The position numbers were made by a program, and so were the translations under genes. From positions 134,169-198,168 of the forward strand of contig VWZF01004879.1 of NCBI GenBank assembly GCA_013396755.1: 64,000 nt of DNA, given 5' to 3'. This document shows, one piece after another, positions 29,501-37,352 of the stretch. Positions within the stretch are counted from its first letter, which is position 1. Every line of letters begins with the position of its first letter. The notes beneath the pieces are model-generated. The model worked only from the letters and a program-made list of their open reading frames with translations. It ran no database searches and was not told the DNA's origin. The stretch is from Sclerurus mexicanus. Lineage: Eukaryota; Chordata; Aves; Passeriformes; Furnariidae.

Positions 29501-32500
29501 CACAGAGCCCTGCAGTGTGTGTGCAGTGTAACCTGCAGCAGCCACAAAGAGAACTCCTCTCTCCTGCCCAGAGATGTCCTCCAGCAGACAGAGAGGACAT
29601 AGCAGTTTAGTAACACCACTCCCTCCCCTCAGCCTGGTTCTGTGCACTGACACACCACTCCTGACATAAAATAAACTAGGGAATACAGAGCCTTTCTTTC
29701 ATTCTGCTCCTCATTTCCCTATGCCTATTTCCTGCTGCTCCCAAAACAAGATCTGAAGGCAAGTAGGAGGGACTGTCAGCACAAAGTCTCCTGGGGAAGA
29801 AGGGAAGTGATGAGATTTGCAGGATGGCAAGTGCTACCAAGTCATTTCTCGCTCAGCTCTGGCAATGACACCCATCTTCCTTCACTGCCAGAAGCCAAAA
29901 GAAAAGTGAAACAGAAGCAGCAGCAAACTCGTGAATTCCTCCCTGGATTCACAGTTATGAGGAAATCATATAAAATGTAGAAAGGTCCACTACATTATTT
30001 AGTGGCTTTCAAATTAAAAAAAAACCCCGACCCTCTTTTGAATCTCATCCTCCCATCTCGAAAAATCTCTAAGGAGAACAAAATATTGTACGAACAATTC
30101 ACTAAGTAAGCCACTCCATCTTTCAGAGGACTTCCCAACAGCACTCACAGCAGACCCATCGACATAAGTAACAGGCCTGTTAAAAATGCATTCCTGGGAA
30201 ACAGAAGAGAATAAAGCCTTCAAGGTAAACACAAAAAGCTTCTCAATAAACAAAACATCACTCTGCCTTTTAGCTCCCATGCGGATCCTTACCTTTGAGC
30301 ATTTCTCCAGCACTTCCTCCTTGAACTGCAGGAACTTCTCCTGGATGGCAGGCTGGTTGAGAGCAAAGGATAGGAAGTGTGTGAAGGGCTGCTTCTTACG
30401 GAAGCTGTCCAGGAGCACATCGATCCGCGTGCGGGCAGAGACCACACCGCTCCGGTGCTGCCCTGTGATCACTGCAAGGAAGCAAAGCAATTCCTGTCTG
30501 CTTTCCACGAAGCCAAATAAAAAGGCCTGAAATGGATCGTGAGATCACATGATACTTCTCTGTGCACTTTAAAATATCAGTATTGGGTGGATTTTGTGAA
30601 GGCAAGAACATTTCAGCCCAGAGGAAATCAGAAGAACCTGCCTGACAAGACCTTCTCTGCTGTTAGACCCAGGCTCCTGAGGCAGCAATAGGAATCAAAA
30701 CCCCCAACCATGCACTGAGAAATACCTGCTTGACTTAAAACACCTGACACGGCTGTGTTTTCCTCTGAAAAGACAGGACAATGCCATCAAAAGTATCCGT
30801 CTGCTCCCAAAAAAGTCAGCTCTGAGTGCCTAAAAATCCAGTAACTGAGAGTCCCATCAAGTCAGCAGCCCTTCAGATTTCTAGAGCATTATTTCAAGTT
30901 TTCATGAAGGCGTCAGAGTGAAGAAGCAAAGAAAATCTATCAAGATGGCCTGTATCATTTGTACAAGCACTTCAAGGCACCAAACGGAGAACACTTGAGC
31001 TTGAAAGGAAAGAACGACAAGCAGCAAAATTTTCTTGACTTCCTATTATTATGTGTTCTCAGCATCTCTCAACCTTCTTAATAGTCCTTCACAGCCCTTG
31101 GGAAGAAGTCAAGACTCACTTCTTGAGAAGTACCACCACACTGCTGTGCAGCATCACAGTGGGATCCCCCCAGCACTTCCTCCTCATAGCTCTGTCACAA
31201 ACATAACTGTACACAGTGTCAATAATCTCTGGAGCGCGCCCTAAGGAACCCCCCAAACATCCACTCTGGCAGATCCTGCACAGGTCAGCCCTAATGAGCA
31301 ATGTCTCCTTTCTTTTTAAGTCCCTGGAAGTGATGAGAGGGAACATATGGTACGAGAAAGGCTGCTCTCACTGTCGGGATCAAGTGACAGCACCAAAACG
31401 GCAGCAATGTCACTGAAACACTTCTCATATTAAAGCACATGCTGATGTTTATTTTGTGCATAAATACACAAGGCAACTTGCTCTGAAAGTTTAATTCAGT
31501 TTCTTAGTAATGGAAAAGGTACTATTTTAAAAGCAAAAATGAAACAAACAAAAAAATCCAACACATTCAGGGCCAAAGTTCCCAAGCCAGTCATTTAAGG
31601 CCCAGAAGTGACTTCAGTGAAACTATTCATTGAATTAAAATGGACTTCCTTCTCCAGAAAACCTCACATTGCTTTGTAAGGATTTACAGACAGAAAAAAT
31701 GAACTTAGGAGAAAAGTGAAGTGATTTTCCCAGAGCTATAAAATGAGTCAGTGTTGTGTCAGAAGCAGGAATTAAAGGGAAAACACTTCCAGTTCCCTCT
31801 CCCTGCCTGAACTGCCTTTTTGCAAGAGTCAATAAAAGCATAACCATTTTGTGCACGTTCAACTCACCAATTTCTCCTTCCACTCCAGGTTTGGGAATGC
31901 TGATGGAGGTTCGAGTCTCTGTTTCCAGCCTCTTCTTGGTTTCCCCTTTCTTCCCAATGATATACCTGGAGGTATAAAGTGCAAGAGTTTCACTCACAGA
32001 CTGTTGCTCAGAGGACCACTCTCCATCAAATGTGTCCAGCTGGGAGATGGACCGGGCTCTGAGCTGGCCCCAGGCACTTGGGGACCCCCAGATTCAGTAC
32101 CACTGTGCTGGAGGGATGCACACACACACAGCATCACGTGCAGGATCCCATCCACGCACAGAGGTGATTCCCGGGATTCCAAACGTGTCGGGATGATGTT
32201 GAGCTGTGGCTCACAACTGGCTTAAGTTAAAATGAGTCGGTTGGTCCATGACAGCTCTGCCCAGCACATCCTGCCACAGCTTATTTGTCAAGTGGGTTAT
32301 CCCTTTTTCCCATTATCCCAGCTGACGGAGAACTAAGGGCTCTTTTTCTTCTTTTCGCTTTGCTCAAAGTAGTCATTTGCCAGTATCCAAATCCACAACG
32401 AACCGCTTTCCCTTCTCTACATTTCAGCAAAACTATTCAACTAATAAAACTGTCAAAAATAACTAGATAGAGCTCTGAACACTACAGGCTTCCCAGCAAA

Positions 32501-34129
32501 CACAGGATTGGTGTCAACAGCCAATTCCAGTGGCGTGTGCTTGTCCTGAAAGCTTTCACAAACTCCCCCTGCCAGCCTGCTTGCCCCAGTTCTTCCTCCC
32601 CTTCCTTCTCCCGCCCTCCCTGAGGCTCAGTCTCCTGCTAGCCAGCAAGCACCACCTGCTGTCCCTGCCACGGGGGCAGCAAGAACCCAAGCAAGGCACA
32701 GTCCTTCCTCCCCAGACACTCAAATCCACAGCACGGAACACATTTCAGAGATCTGGCGCTCACCCTGACCTCAAAGAGACAAATACTGTGTGCTCAACTG
32801 CTTCCTCAGCTGGCAGCAACTCAAACAAACCCAAGGCTCACTTGTACAAGGGGCTGGGAACCTCCACCCGGCACTGGAAGCCTCGCTCAGTCTCCTCCAC
32901 CACAAAGGCATCGCAGGGATCATCGTCCACGCAGTCACCGGGGCCTACCAGGAAAACCACAACAGACCTTGTACAACCTCTGAGAAGTCTGGCAGAGCTT
33001 TATGCAGGACAACAGTCTCCTCCCAGCCTTCTCCCAAGGTCAAATAAAGGAAGGAATGGGCTCTTCTCTGCTGAGGATAACTGCTTTTTATTATCACCTT
33101 GCTACTGGCTCCGGAAAACATAATGACTGCTTCTAAATGTGGCGGGCTGGGAAGCACAGGAAAGAGGTAGTTACAGCCCAGGGTTTCTCTCAGCTGGAAT
33201 TTCTGCAATTCCCACACAGTGGAAATGGTCTCTTCTCCTGGCAGGGGGGAAGCCACCAGCCCATTCAGAAATTTAAAGTCGCAGAAGAACACAAATAAAT
33301 GGTGAGGAGGGTTTTGGCCCAGGGGTTCGGTGATTTGGAAAACAGGAATTCTCACGGCCTCAGAGAATTAAAGAGAATGTTTAAGCTTTGCTCAATCCAC
33401 TGAAAGGCAAGGTGGGGGGAGAAAGAGGACACAACAGCCACAGCCCTCCCCACTTGAGAAATAACACCGGAGCACCCTGTGCCCACAACAACTCACACAC
33501 AACTACAACAAACATACAGGCAGAAAGACAAGGTAAAATACACCAGGACAGGAAGAACTTTTCCCCCGAAACAGGTTAACACCTTCCAAAAGCTGTATTG
33601 TAGGAGGTCAGTTTTAAAAGGCACAGACATTGCAAGGACAGAGGGCCTTTAGAAGCTTCCACTGATGCCATATCTGCCAATAATCAAGCTCTGGAAAAGA
33701 AAAGCACTTCAGCAACCTGGGAAAAACAGATCTATAGACCTAATTTGTTTTTCCCTTTTCTTGGAGATCTTTCACAGCCAGCAAGAAAACTGACAGTTAG
33801 CAGCACAGCCAGACAAACCCACTTGGGGGTGACTGGGATTACTTCCACTCTTCAAGAAGCATGATCATCAAGGATCAACACAAAAGAGCTTTCTCCCTCT
33901 TAACACTTCACTCCAGCACACAGGCAGGTCTTTGTGCTCATAAAGACACCAAAAATGACATTGAGAGCCTCCCCGCGTCCCCAGTGGGGATGTTGTCACC
34001 TCTGGAGCATCACTCCTCACCTGCACAGAAATCCCCCTCCTCCTCGGGTGGGAAGGGCTGCTCTTGGACGAGATTCTTCCTGTACACTCGTCCCCCGATC
34101 CTTACCAGGGTGGGCCTCAGCACATCCAT
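2420..34129 (-). CDS. ASCC1: ASCC1, activating signal cointegrator 1 complex subunit 1 (9 coding exons, 354 aa)
   Basis: The product is a subunit of the nuclear ASCC complex (with ASCC2 and ASCC3), which acts in transcription coactivation and repair of alkylated DNA. Coding exons in transcript order are 34021-34129, 32842-32944, 31868-31965, 30293-30471, 24682-24818, 22410-22529, 18488-18609, 16713-16792 and 2420-2536. They total 1065 nt and join in frame with GT-AG introns throughout. Visible domains are a KH domain with a GKKG loop at residues 75-78, then a 2H-phosphoesterase-like (AKAP18/LigT) domain with both H-x-T motifs, HLT at 179-181 and HAT at 277-279. The start ATG (34129-34127) opens MDVLRP, close to human MEVLRP, and the length is near the roughly 357-residue human isoform (from memory). 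The last intron is unusually long at 14.2 kb. Identity is secure; UTR limits are not. Confidence 0.97.
4110..4445 (+). mobile_element. CR1 LINE 3'-end fragment
   Basis: Shows the typical CR1 3' region in order: a degenerate GGAAGAGAGCCCC start, TTCTTCCCTGTGAGGGTGG, CCTGGCACAGGTTGGGCAG, then CTTGGAGCAACCTGG, GGTGTCC, CCTTCCAACCC, and the octamer-type tail ATTCTATGATTCTATGA. Plus orientation, in the last intron of ASCC1. 5'-truncated, as nearly all CR1 copies are. Confidence 0.93.
14438..14457. repeat. (CA)10 microsatellite
   Basis: Ten perfect CA dinucleotides inside the last ASCC1 intron. Confidence 0.95.
16713..16792 (-). CDS. ASCC1: ASCC1 coding exon 8
   Basis: Encodes residues 290-316. 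The first half (EERNNTMPGKSSS) differs strongly from human, while KERESFNGRNILK is conserved. Acceptor CTCCACAG and donor AAG|GTCAGT. It is followed by the 14.2-kb last intron. Confidence 0.92.
16793..18487 (-). other. ASCC1: ASCC1 intron between coding exons 7 and 8
   Basis: A 1.7-kb intron. I see no repeat or extra exon in it. Confidence 0.6.
18488..18609 (-). CDS. ASCC1: ASCC1 coding exon 7 (second H-x-T motif)
   Basis: Encodes residues 249-289, RLQMVADQLVERF to NTLFRKDP, plus one base. It carries the second 2H motif, KLHATVMN, with His277 and Thr279. Acceptor TTCCCAG and donor CCAA|GTACGT. Confidence 0.95.
18610..22409 (-). other. ASCC1: ASCC1 intron between coding exons 6 and 7
   Basis: A 3.8-kb intron. 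It contains an AT-rich stretch at about 19745-19910 and a short reversed CR1 tail near 21660. Nothing else is recognisable. Confidence 0.6.
21658..21765 (-). mobile_element. CR1 LINE 3'-tail fragment
   Basis: Reads ATCATAGAATCCTAGAATGG followed by TTTGGGTTGGAAGG and a degenerate GGGACACCCTCCA. This is the reverse complement of a CR1 3' end. Only about 100 bases are recognisable. Confidence 0.85.
22410..22529 (-). CDS. ASCC1: ASCC1 coding exon 6
   Basis: Encodes residues 209-248, DQITGGKPLTVEVAG through EYMNDDPAMTDVLYAK to HMKDGSD, plus two bases of Arg249. Acceptor GTTTTAG|CC and donor CAG|GTGAGT. Highly similar to the human exon. Confidence 0.95.
22530..24681 (-). other. ASCC1: ASCC1 intron between coding exons 5 and 6
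   Basis: A 2.2-kb intron without recognisable repeats or exons. Confidence 0.55.
24682..24818 (-). CDS. ASCC1: ASCC1 coding exon 5 (first H-x-T motif)
   Basis: Encodes residues 164-208, DHGVNSSLFQNP to QQCKEDFV, plus GA of codon 209. It carries the first 2H motif, KLHLTLG, with His179 and Thr181. Acceptor TTTGCAG and donor GGA|GTAAGT. Confidence 0.95.
24819..30292 (-). other. ASCC1: ASCC1 intron between coding exons 4 and 5
   Basis: A 5.5-kb intron. I find no convincing exon, RNA gene or young transposable element in it. Confidence 0.55.
30293..30471 (-). CDS. ASCC1: ASCC1 coding exon 4
   Basis: Encodes residues 104-163, from VITGQHRSG through ARTRIDVLLDSFRKKQPFTHF to EKCSK, ending in phase 0. 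It covers the end of the KH domain and the start of the 2H-like domain. Acceptor CTTGCAG and donor AAAG|GTAAGG. Confidence 0.96.
30472..31867 (-). other. ASCC1: ASCC1 intron between coding exons 3 and 4
   Basis: A 1.4-kb intron interrupting the KH domain coding region. Nothing further is recognised. Confidence 0.55.
31868..31965 (-). CDS. ASCC1: ASCC1 coding exon 3 (KH domain)
   Basis: Completes K71 and encodes residues 72-103 with the KH GxxG loop (IIGKKGETKK) and SISIPKPG. Acceptor CTCCAG and donor G|GTGAGT. It joins directly to the LY of the previous exon. The extra human exon that inserts about 27 residues here is not represented in this model. Confidence 0.95.
31966..34020 (-). other. 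ASCC1: ASCC1 introns around coding exon 2
   Basis: Two introns, 31966-32841 and 32945-34020, flank coding exon 2. No repeats or extra exons are recognised in either. Confidence 0.5.
32842..32944 (-). CDS. ASCC1: ASCC1 coding exon 2
   Basis: Encodes residues 37-70, an acidic stretch (GDCVDDDPCDA) ending in VPSPLY, plus two bases of codon 71. Acceptor TGGTAG|GCC and donor AA|GTGAGC. It aligns with the human segment around ADEPCDAYEV. Confidence 0.95.
34021..34129 (-). CDS. ASCC1: ASCC1 coding exon 1 (start codon)
   Basis: Encodes residues 1-36, from MDVLRPTLVRIGG to GDFCA, plus the first base of codon 37. The donor is CAG|GTGAGG at 34020-34019. The exon's acceptor TTTTTGCAG lies at 34147-34146, leaving a 16-nt 5'UTR piece (34130-34145) in this exon; a CAGCAG tandem acceptor 3 nt inward is also possible. 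Confidence 0.95.
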
Positions 34130-34189
34130 CCTGCTCCTCTTCCTGCTGCAAAAACAAAGACAGCTGTGCAACTTCGCTCAAGGAAAGGT

Positions 34190-34435
34190 AAATTCCATCC
34201 AGTGCCACCCCCTGCTATGGGCAGGGACACCTTCCACCAGCCCAGGTTGCTCCAAGCCCCATCCAGCCTGGCCTTGGACACTCCCAGGGATCCAGGGGCA
34301 GCCACAGCTTCTCTGGGCACCCTGTGCCAGGGCCTGCCCACCCTCCCAGGGAAGGATTCCTTCCCAATATCCCATCTATTCCTCCCCTCCTTGAGCTTAA
34401 AGCTCCTCTGTGTATGCACAAGAGCCTTCAGAAGG
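34190..34435 (-). mobile_element. CR1 LINE fragment next to ASCC1 coding exon 1
   Basis: Reverse-oriented CR1: GGGCAGGGACACCTTCCACC, CCCAGGTTGCTCCAAG, CCTTGGACACTCCCAGGGAT, CAGCCACAGCTTCTCTGGGC and CCTGCCCACCCTCCCAGGGA follow in the normal CR1 order. It lies in the same transcriptional sense as ASCC1, and its 3' edge is only about 45 bases from the ASCC1 splice acceptor at 34146-34147. Confidence 0.93.
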
Positions 34436-35240
34436 CAACACCTCATCAAACCTTACAACGCTCAGTCAAGGAGTAATTCTATAGGAACTTCAAATGCACT
34501 CTTTGTCAGCTTGTAAAGCACAATCAGGTACAATTTAAGCAGAATTCAAGCAATGTAAGACATGTAACTCTCCCTAAAACTCACTGCAACTTAAGGTTTC
34601 ATAGTTCTTTTTGGGCTTCAACTGGCAGCAAGTTAAAATTCTTACAGTGGAAAACATTTAATGGTGCAAAAACAAATAACGGGCAGTGACCTGTGAGAGA
34701 CTTCCCATCTTCACTTAAAATTCTGTGTGCACTGAAAAGGTAAACTTAATATTGGGTGTCTCAGTTTGCCTTGGGTTTTAAAACAGGGATCTCTGTTACA
34801 CAGAACACAACATATCCACCAAAAAAAATCACCTTTGTCAGAAGGTTTATCTGCCCACTGCAACGCAACAGGAAGAAACGAAGACCTTGCCTCTGAAGAT
34901 GCATTTATTCTAAACTAGCTTTATCATACTGTGGCATCAGATTCAGGTTAGTGCTTCTCCCCTCAGTTCAAGCCCCACCTTCTGAAGCTACTTACAAACA
35001 CCAGAACTTTCACTGAAAATAAAAAACTTACACTTCAAAAAGTAATTCCCATACACCAAGAGAAGAAGTGCAGAGGTGCACAGATGGAATAAACCATGAA
35101 AAAAATCACACTGGGGCTGGGGGTTGTTTCCACACCGGCTTTTTTTTTGGTTGGTTTTTGGTTCACATTGTTAAACACACACTGCCACAACTTCTTCACA
35201 CGGGGCTTCTGAAAGCTGAGCAGAGACTGGGTGGGGCCAG
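34436..35240. other. ASCC1: ASCC1 5' intron, unique sequence
   Basis: AT-rich intronic sequence between the CR1 and the GC-rich promoter side. No exon or repeat is recognised. Confidence 0.5.
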
Positions 35241-35277
35241 GGCCTCTGGGCAGGATCCGGCCCCCAGGGCAGAATGA

Positions 35278-35533
35278 GGGCCAGGATCCCAGTCCTCAGG
35301 GAAGGATGAGGGCCAGGATCCCAATCCCCAGGGAAGGATGAGGGCCAGGATCCCAGTCCCCAGGGAAGGATGAGGGCCAGGACCCCAGTCCCCAGGATGG
35401 GACCTGGGCCAGGATCCCAGTCCCCAGGGCGGGACCTGGGCCAGGACCCCAGTCCCCAGGGCGGGACCTGGGCCAGGACCCCAGTCCCCAGGATGGGACC
35501 AGGGCCAGGACCCCAGTCCCCAGGGGCACGACC
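35278..35533. repeat. 32-bp minisatellite, 8 copies
   Basis: Units start with GGGCCAGGAYCCCAGTCC at 35278, 35310, 35342, 35374, 35406, 35438, 35470 and 35502, an exact 32-bp period; the last unit has one extra base. The first three units end in GGGAAGGATGA and the later ones in a GGGACCT-type end, so two subtypes form separate blocks. A degraded unit precedes it near 35246. It lies between the ASCC1 coding start and its promoter. Confidence 0.95.
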
Positions 35534-35582
35534 TGCAAGGGCTACGAGCAGCTCCAGCGAGGTCGGAAGGGACAGCAGCCTC

Positions 35583-35750
35583 ACCACGGCGCGCACCGCG
35601 CGAACCCCCGGTGCGCCGATGGCAGCGAAGCCGCAGAACCCCTCGGTTTTACATCTAAATCCCCGCAGAGAGACGGCGGCAGAGACAAATACATCCCCCC
35701 GCCCCGGGTCCCCTCAGCCGGCGCCGCCGCCATTTTGTTACCGCCCCCCC
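35583..35750 (-). promoter_or_regulatory. ASCC1: Candidate ASCC1 promoter/first-exon block with YY1-type motif
   Basis: CpG-rich block. On the minus strand it carries AAAATGGCGGCGGCG near 35725-35740, which matches the YY1 site (AANATGGCGGC) found just downstream of many housekeeping start sites in the sense orientation. A possible donor GTG|GTGAGG follows at 35584-35583. That fits a non-coding first exon of ASCC1, but no transcript evidence exists here. The block is cut by a single N at 35751, so upstream sequence may be missing. Confidence 0.45.
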
Positions 35751-35751
35751 N
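35751..35751. other. Assembly gap (single N)
   Basis: One N directly after a C7 run. The true amount of missing sequence is unknown. Confidence 0.95.
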
Positions 35752-35924
35752 TCCCTCTCCTCTTGTGTTTGAAATAAAATACCTCCCTGCAGCTGTGCCT
35801 GGGGGCCTGTGGGGTCTGCGAGCCCCTCTGGCCGCAAGGGTGCAAGCCGCCGTGTCGCCCTGAGGGTTTGCTGGAGAAGGTGTGGCTGGATGTTAGCATA
35901 GGGACAATAAAAGTTTGTGTTGTT

Positions 35925-36110
35925 CCAGGCGGGTATAAATTCTTCCCTGTGAGGGTGGGCACATCCCTGGGAGGGTCCAAGGCCAGGTTGGACGGGGCTT
36001 GGAGCAACCTGGAATAGTTGGAAGGTGTCCCTGCCCGTGGTTGGAATAAGATGGGCTTTAAGGTCCCTTCCAGGCCAAACCGTTTTGGAATTCCGGGATT
36101 AACTGTGCCA
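35925..36110 (+). mobile_element. CR1 LINE fragment in the ASCC1/ANAPC16 promoter interval
   Basis: Contains TTCTTCCCTGTGAGGGTGG, then an internal deletion, CCAGGTTGGACGGGGCTTGG, AGCAACCTGG, GGTGTCCCTGCCC, AAGGTCCCTTCCAGGCC and a decayed tail (TTGGAATTCCGGGATT). Plus orientation. It separates the two GC-rich blocks of the divergent promoter. Confidence 0.92.
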
Positions 36111-36233
36111 GAACAGAGCTCCTGGTTGTGACAGCCTCTTAAAAGCCCCGTTTTCTGCACAGAGTTCTTGGGTGCTTTCCAAAGGCACTGTGTGTGCACC
36201 CTACAGAGCCTGCAGAAATGCACTAAATAGGGT

Positions 36234-36234
36234 N
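36234..36234. other. Assembly gap (single N)
   Basis: One N at an abrupt change from AT-rich (CACTAAATAGGGT) to strongly GC-rich sequence. Confidence 0.95.
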
Positions 36235-36413
36235 GAGGGCGCCGGGGCGGACGGGAAGGAGCGGGAGAAGGAGGAGGGTGTGGCGGCGATCGGGGGGTTC
36301 CGCACTCACCGGGCAGCGGCGCGGAGGGGCCGTGGGGCGGCAGGGGGCGTGGCCTCCCTGTGGGGGCGTGGCCTCCCTGTGGGGGCGTGGCCTGTCTGAG
36401 GGCGGGAACAATG
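36235..36413. promoter_or_regulatory. GC-rich divergent promoter segment, ASCC1/ANAPC16
   Basis: A 179-base GC-rich segment bounded by Ns on both sides. The minus strand has a strong donor, CCCG|GTGAGT at 36308-36307, which would suit a non-coding ASCC1 first exon running about 36400 to 36309. The plus strand carries three tandem GGGCGTGGCC boxes. ANAPC16 should start just to the right, so this looks like the shared head-to-head promoter. The ANAPC16 first exon is probably lost in the gap at 36414. Placement and orientation of the segment depend on the assembly joins. Confidence 0.55.
36343..36400 (+). repeat. Three tandem 19-bp GGGCGTGGCC boxes
   Basis: GGGCGTGGCC occurs at 36345-36354, 36364-36373 and 36383-36392, exactly 19 bases apart. 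The unit reads GGGGGCGTGGCCTCCCTGT. The box resembles KLF/Sp-family sites (CACGCCC on the other strand). Confidence 0.9.
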
Positions 36414-36414
36414 N
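36414..36414. other. Assembly gap (single N)
   Basis: One N, again at a sharp switch from GC-rich to AT-rich sequence (ATG N AATAGAAATG). Confidence 0.95.
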
Positions 36415-37194
36415 AATAGAAATGAATTAAATGGGCATGATGATTGGGACGTGCTTACAAGTGTCTGGGGTAGCAGCAAGTGCTGTCACTGATAAGTGCT
36501 AAGTGACACCTTTTTTGCTATCAGAGAGGTACAAAACGAGTTTTAAGAACTCTGTCATGACAAACGCACACCCAGTACCTCTGAAATTAAAACAAGGTTG
36601 AGAGAAAGGTGTGCAAGAGGTGACCAGGCTTGTGCTGCACAGGCAGATGGCCCCTCAGTGATTGCCAGTTCAGGTCAAACACAGTGTTTTAAAGGCAAAA
36701 GCACATCTGGAGTGATGCAGAAAGCAGCTGCTGTGGGTTGAGCGCGGTGTGGCTGCGTGCAGGATGCAGCTCTGGAACTGGCAGTCCTGCAGCCTTCCAG
36801 GTTTTATGGGGCAGCAGGACTTTTTCTGTGCTCATGCTCCTGGAAAAAAAGCCTTTTCATGACCCCGGGGAGTGGGACAAATGCCAGGGCAGCGACAGGC
36901 TGGTGAATTGAGGTTATTTTTATGCCCGCTCCGATCATCTGGATGAGGCCAGGGGGTCAGAGCGAGGCTTGCCTTCAGCCTGGGGGTCTCTCTGTGCTCG
37001 TCCCCACGGGCAGTGGGGTGTGTCCTTCATGCACACAGGGCAGCCTTGGAGCTCTGAGGCAACGGAGGCTGCTTCTTCCTGCCCCTCACCGCCTCCATCC
37101 GACCTCAGCGCTGTGCGCGGCCGCTGGCTCCGTGCCCTGGGAAACTCCGAGACGCCCTTCCTAACTCTGTTCTGCTGCCTTGTTGTTCTTCCAG
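36415..37194 (+). other. ANAPC16: ANAPC16 5' intron (probable)
   Basis: Lies between the promoter gap and the acceptor of the ANAPC16 start-codon exon. I cannot see a non-coding first exon in it; that exon is presumably in the gap at 36414. Confidence 0.4.
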
Positions 37195-37210
37195 GCTGGG
37201 ACGGGGTGAA

Positions 37211-37352
37211 ATGGCAGCCTCCTCGTCCTCCTCTTCTGCTGGCGGAGTCAGCGGCAGCTCTGTGACGGGGTCGGGGTTCAGCGTGTCGGACCTGGCACCG
37301 CCTCGGAAAGCCCTCTTCACTTACCCCAAAGGAGCTGGGGAGATGCTGGAAG
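37211..37352 (+). CDS. ANAPC16: ANAPC16 coding exon 1
   Basis: Residues 1-47 plus one base. The exon begins at 37195 after acceptor TTGTTGTTCTTCCAG, giving a 16-nt 5'UTR piece before the ATG. Donor GAAG|GTGATT. Confidence 0.95.

Noticed and set aside
35171..35596. A 141-codon open frame with a repeated GDWDPGP-type pattern
   Set aside because: It is the translation of the 32-bp minisatellite. Because 32 is not a multiple of three, the repeat pattern shifts frame and no protein family fits.
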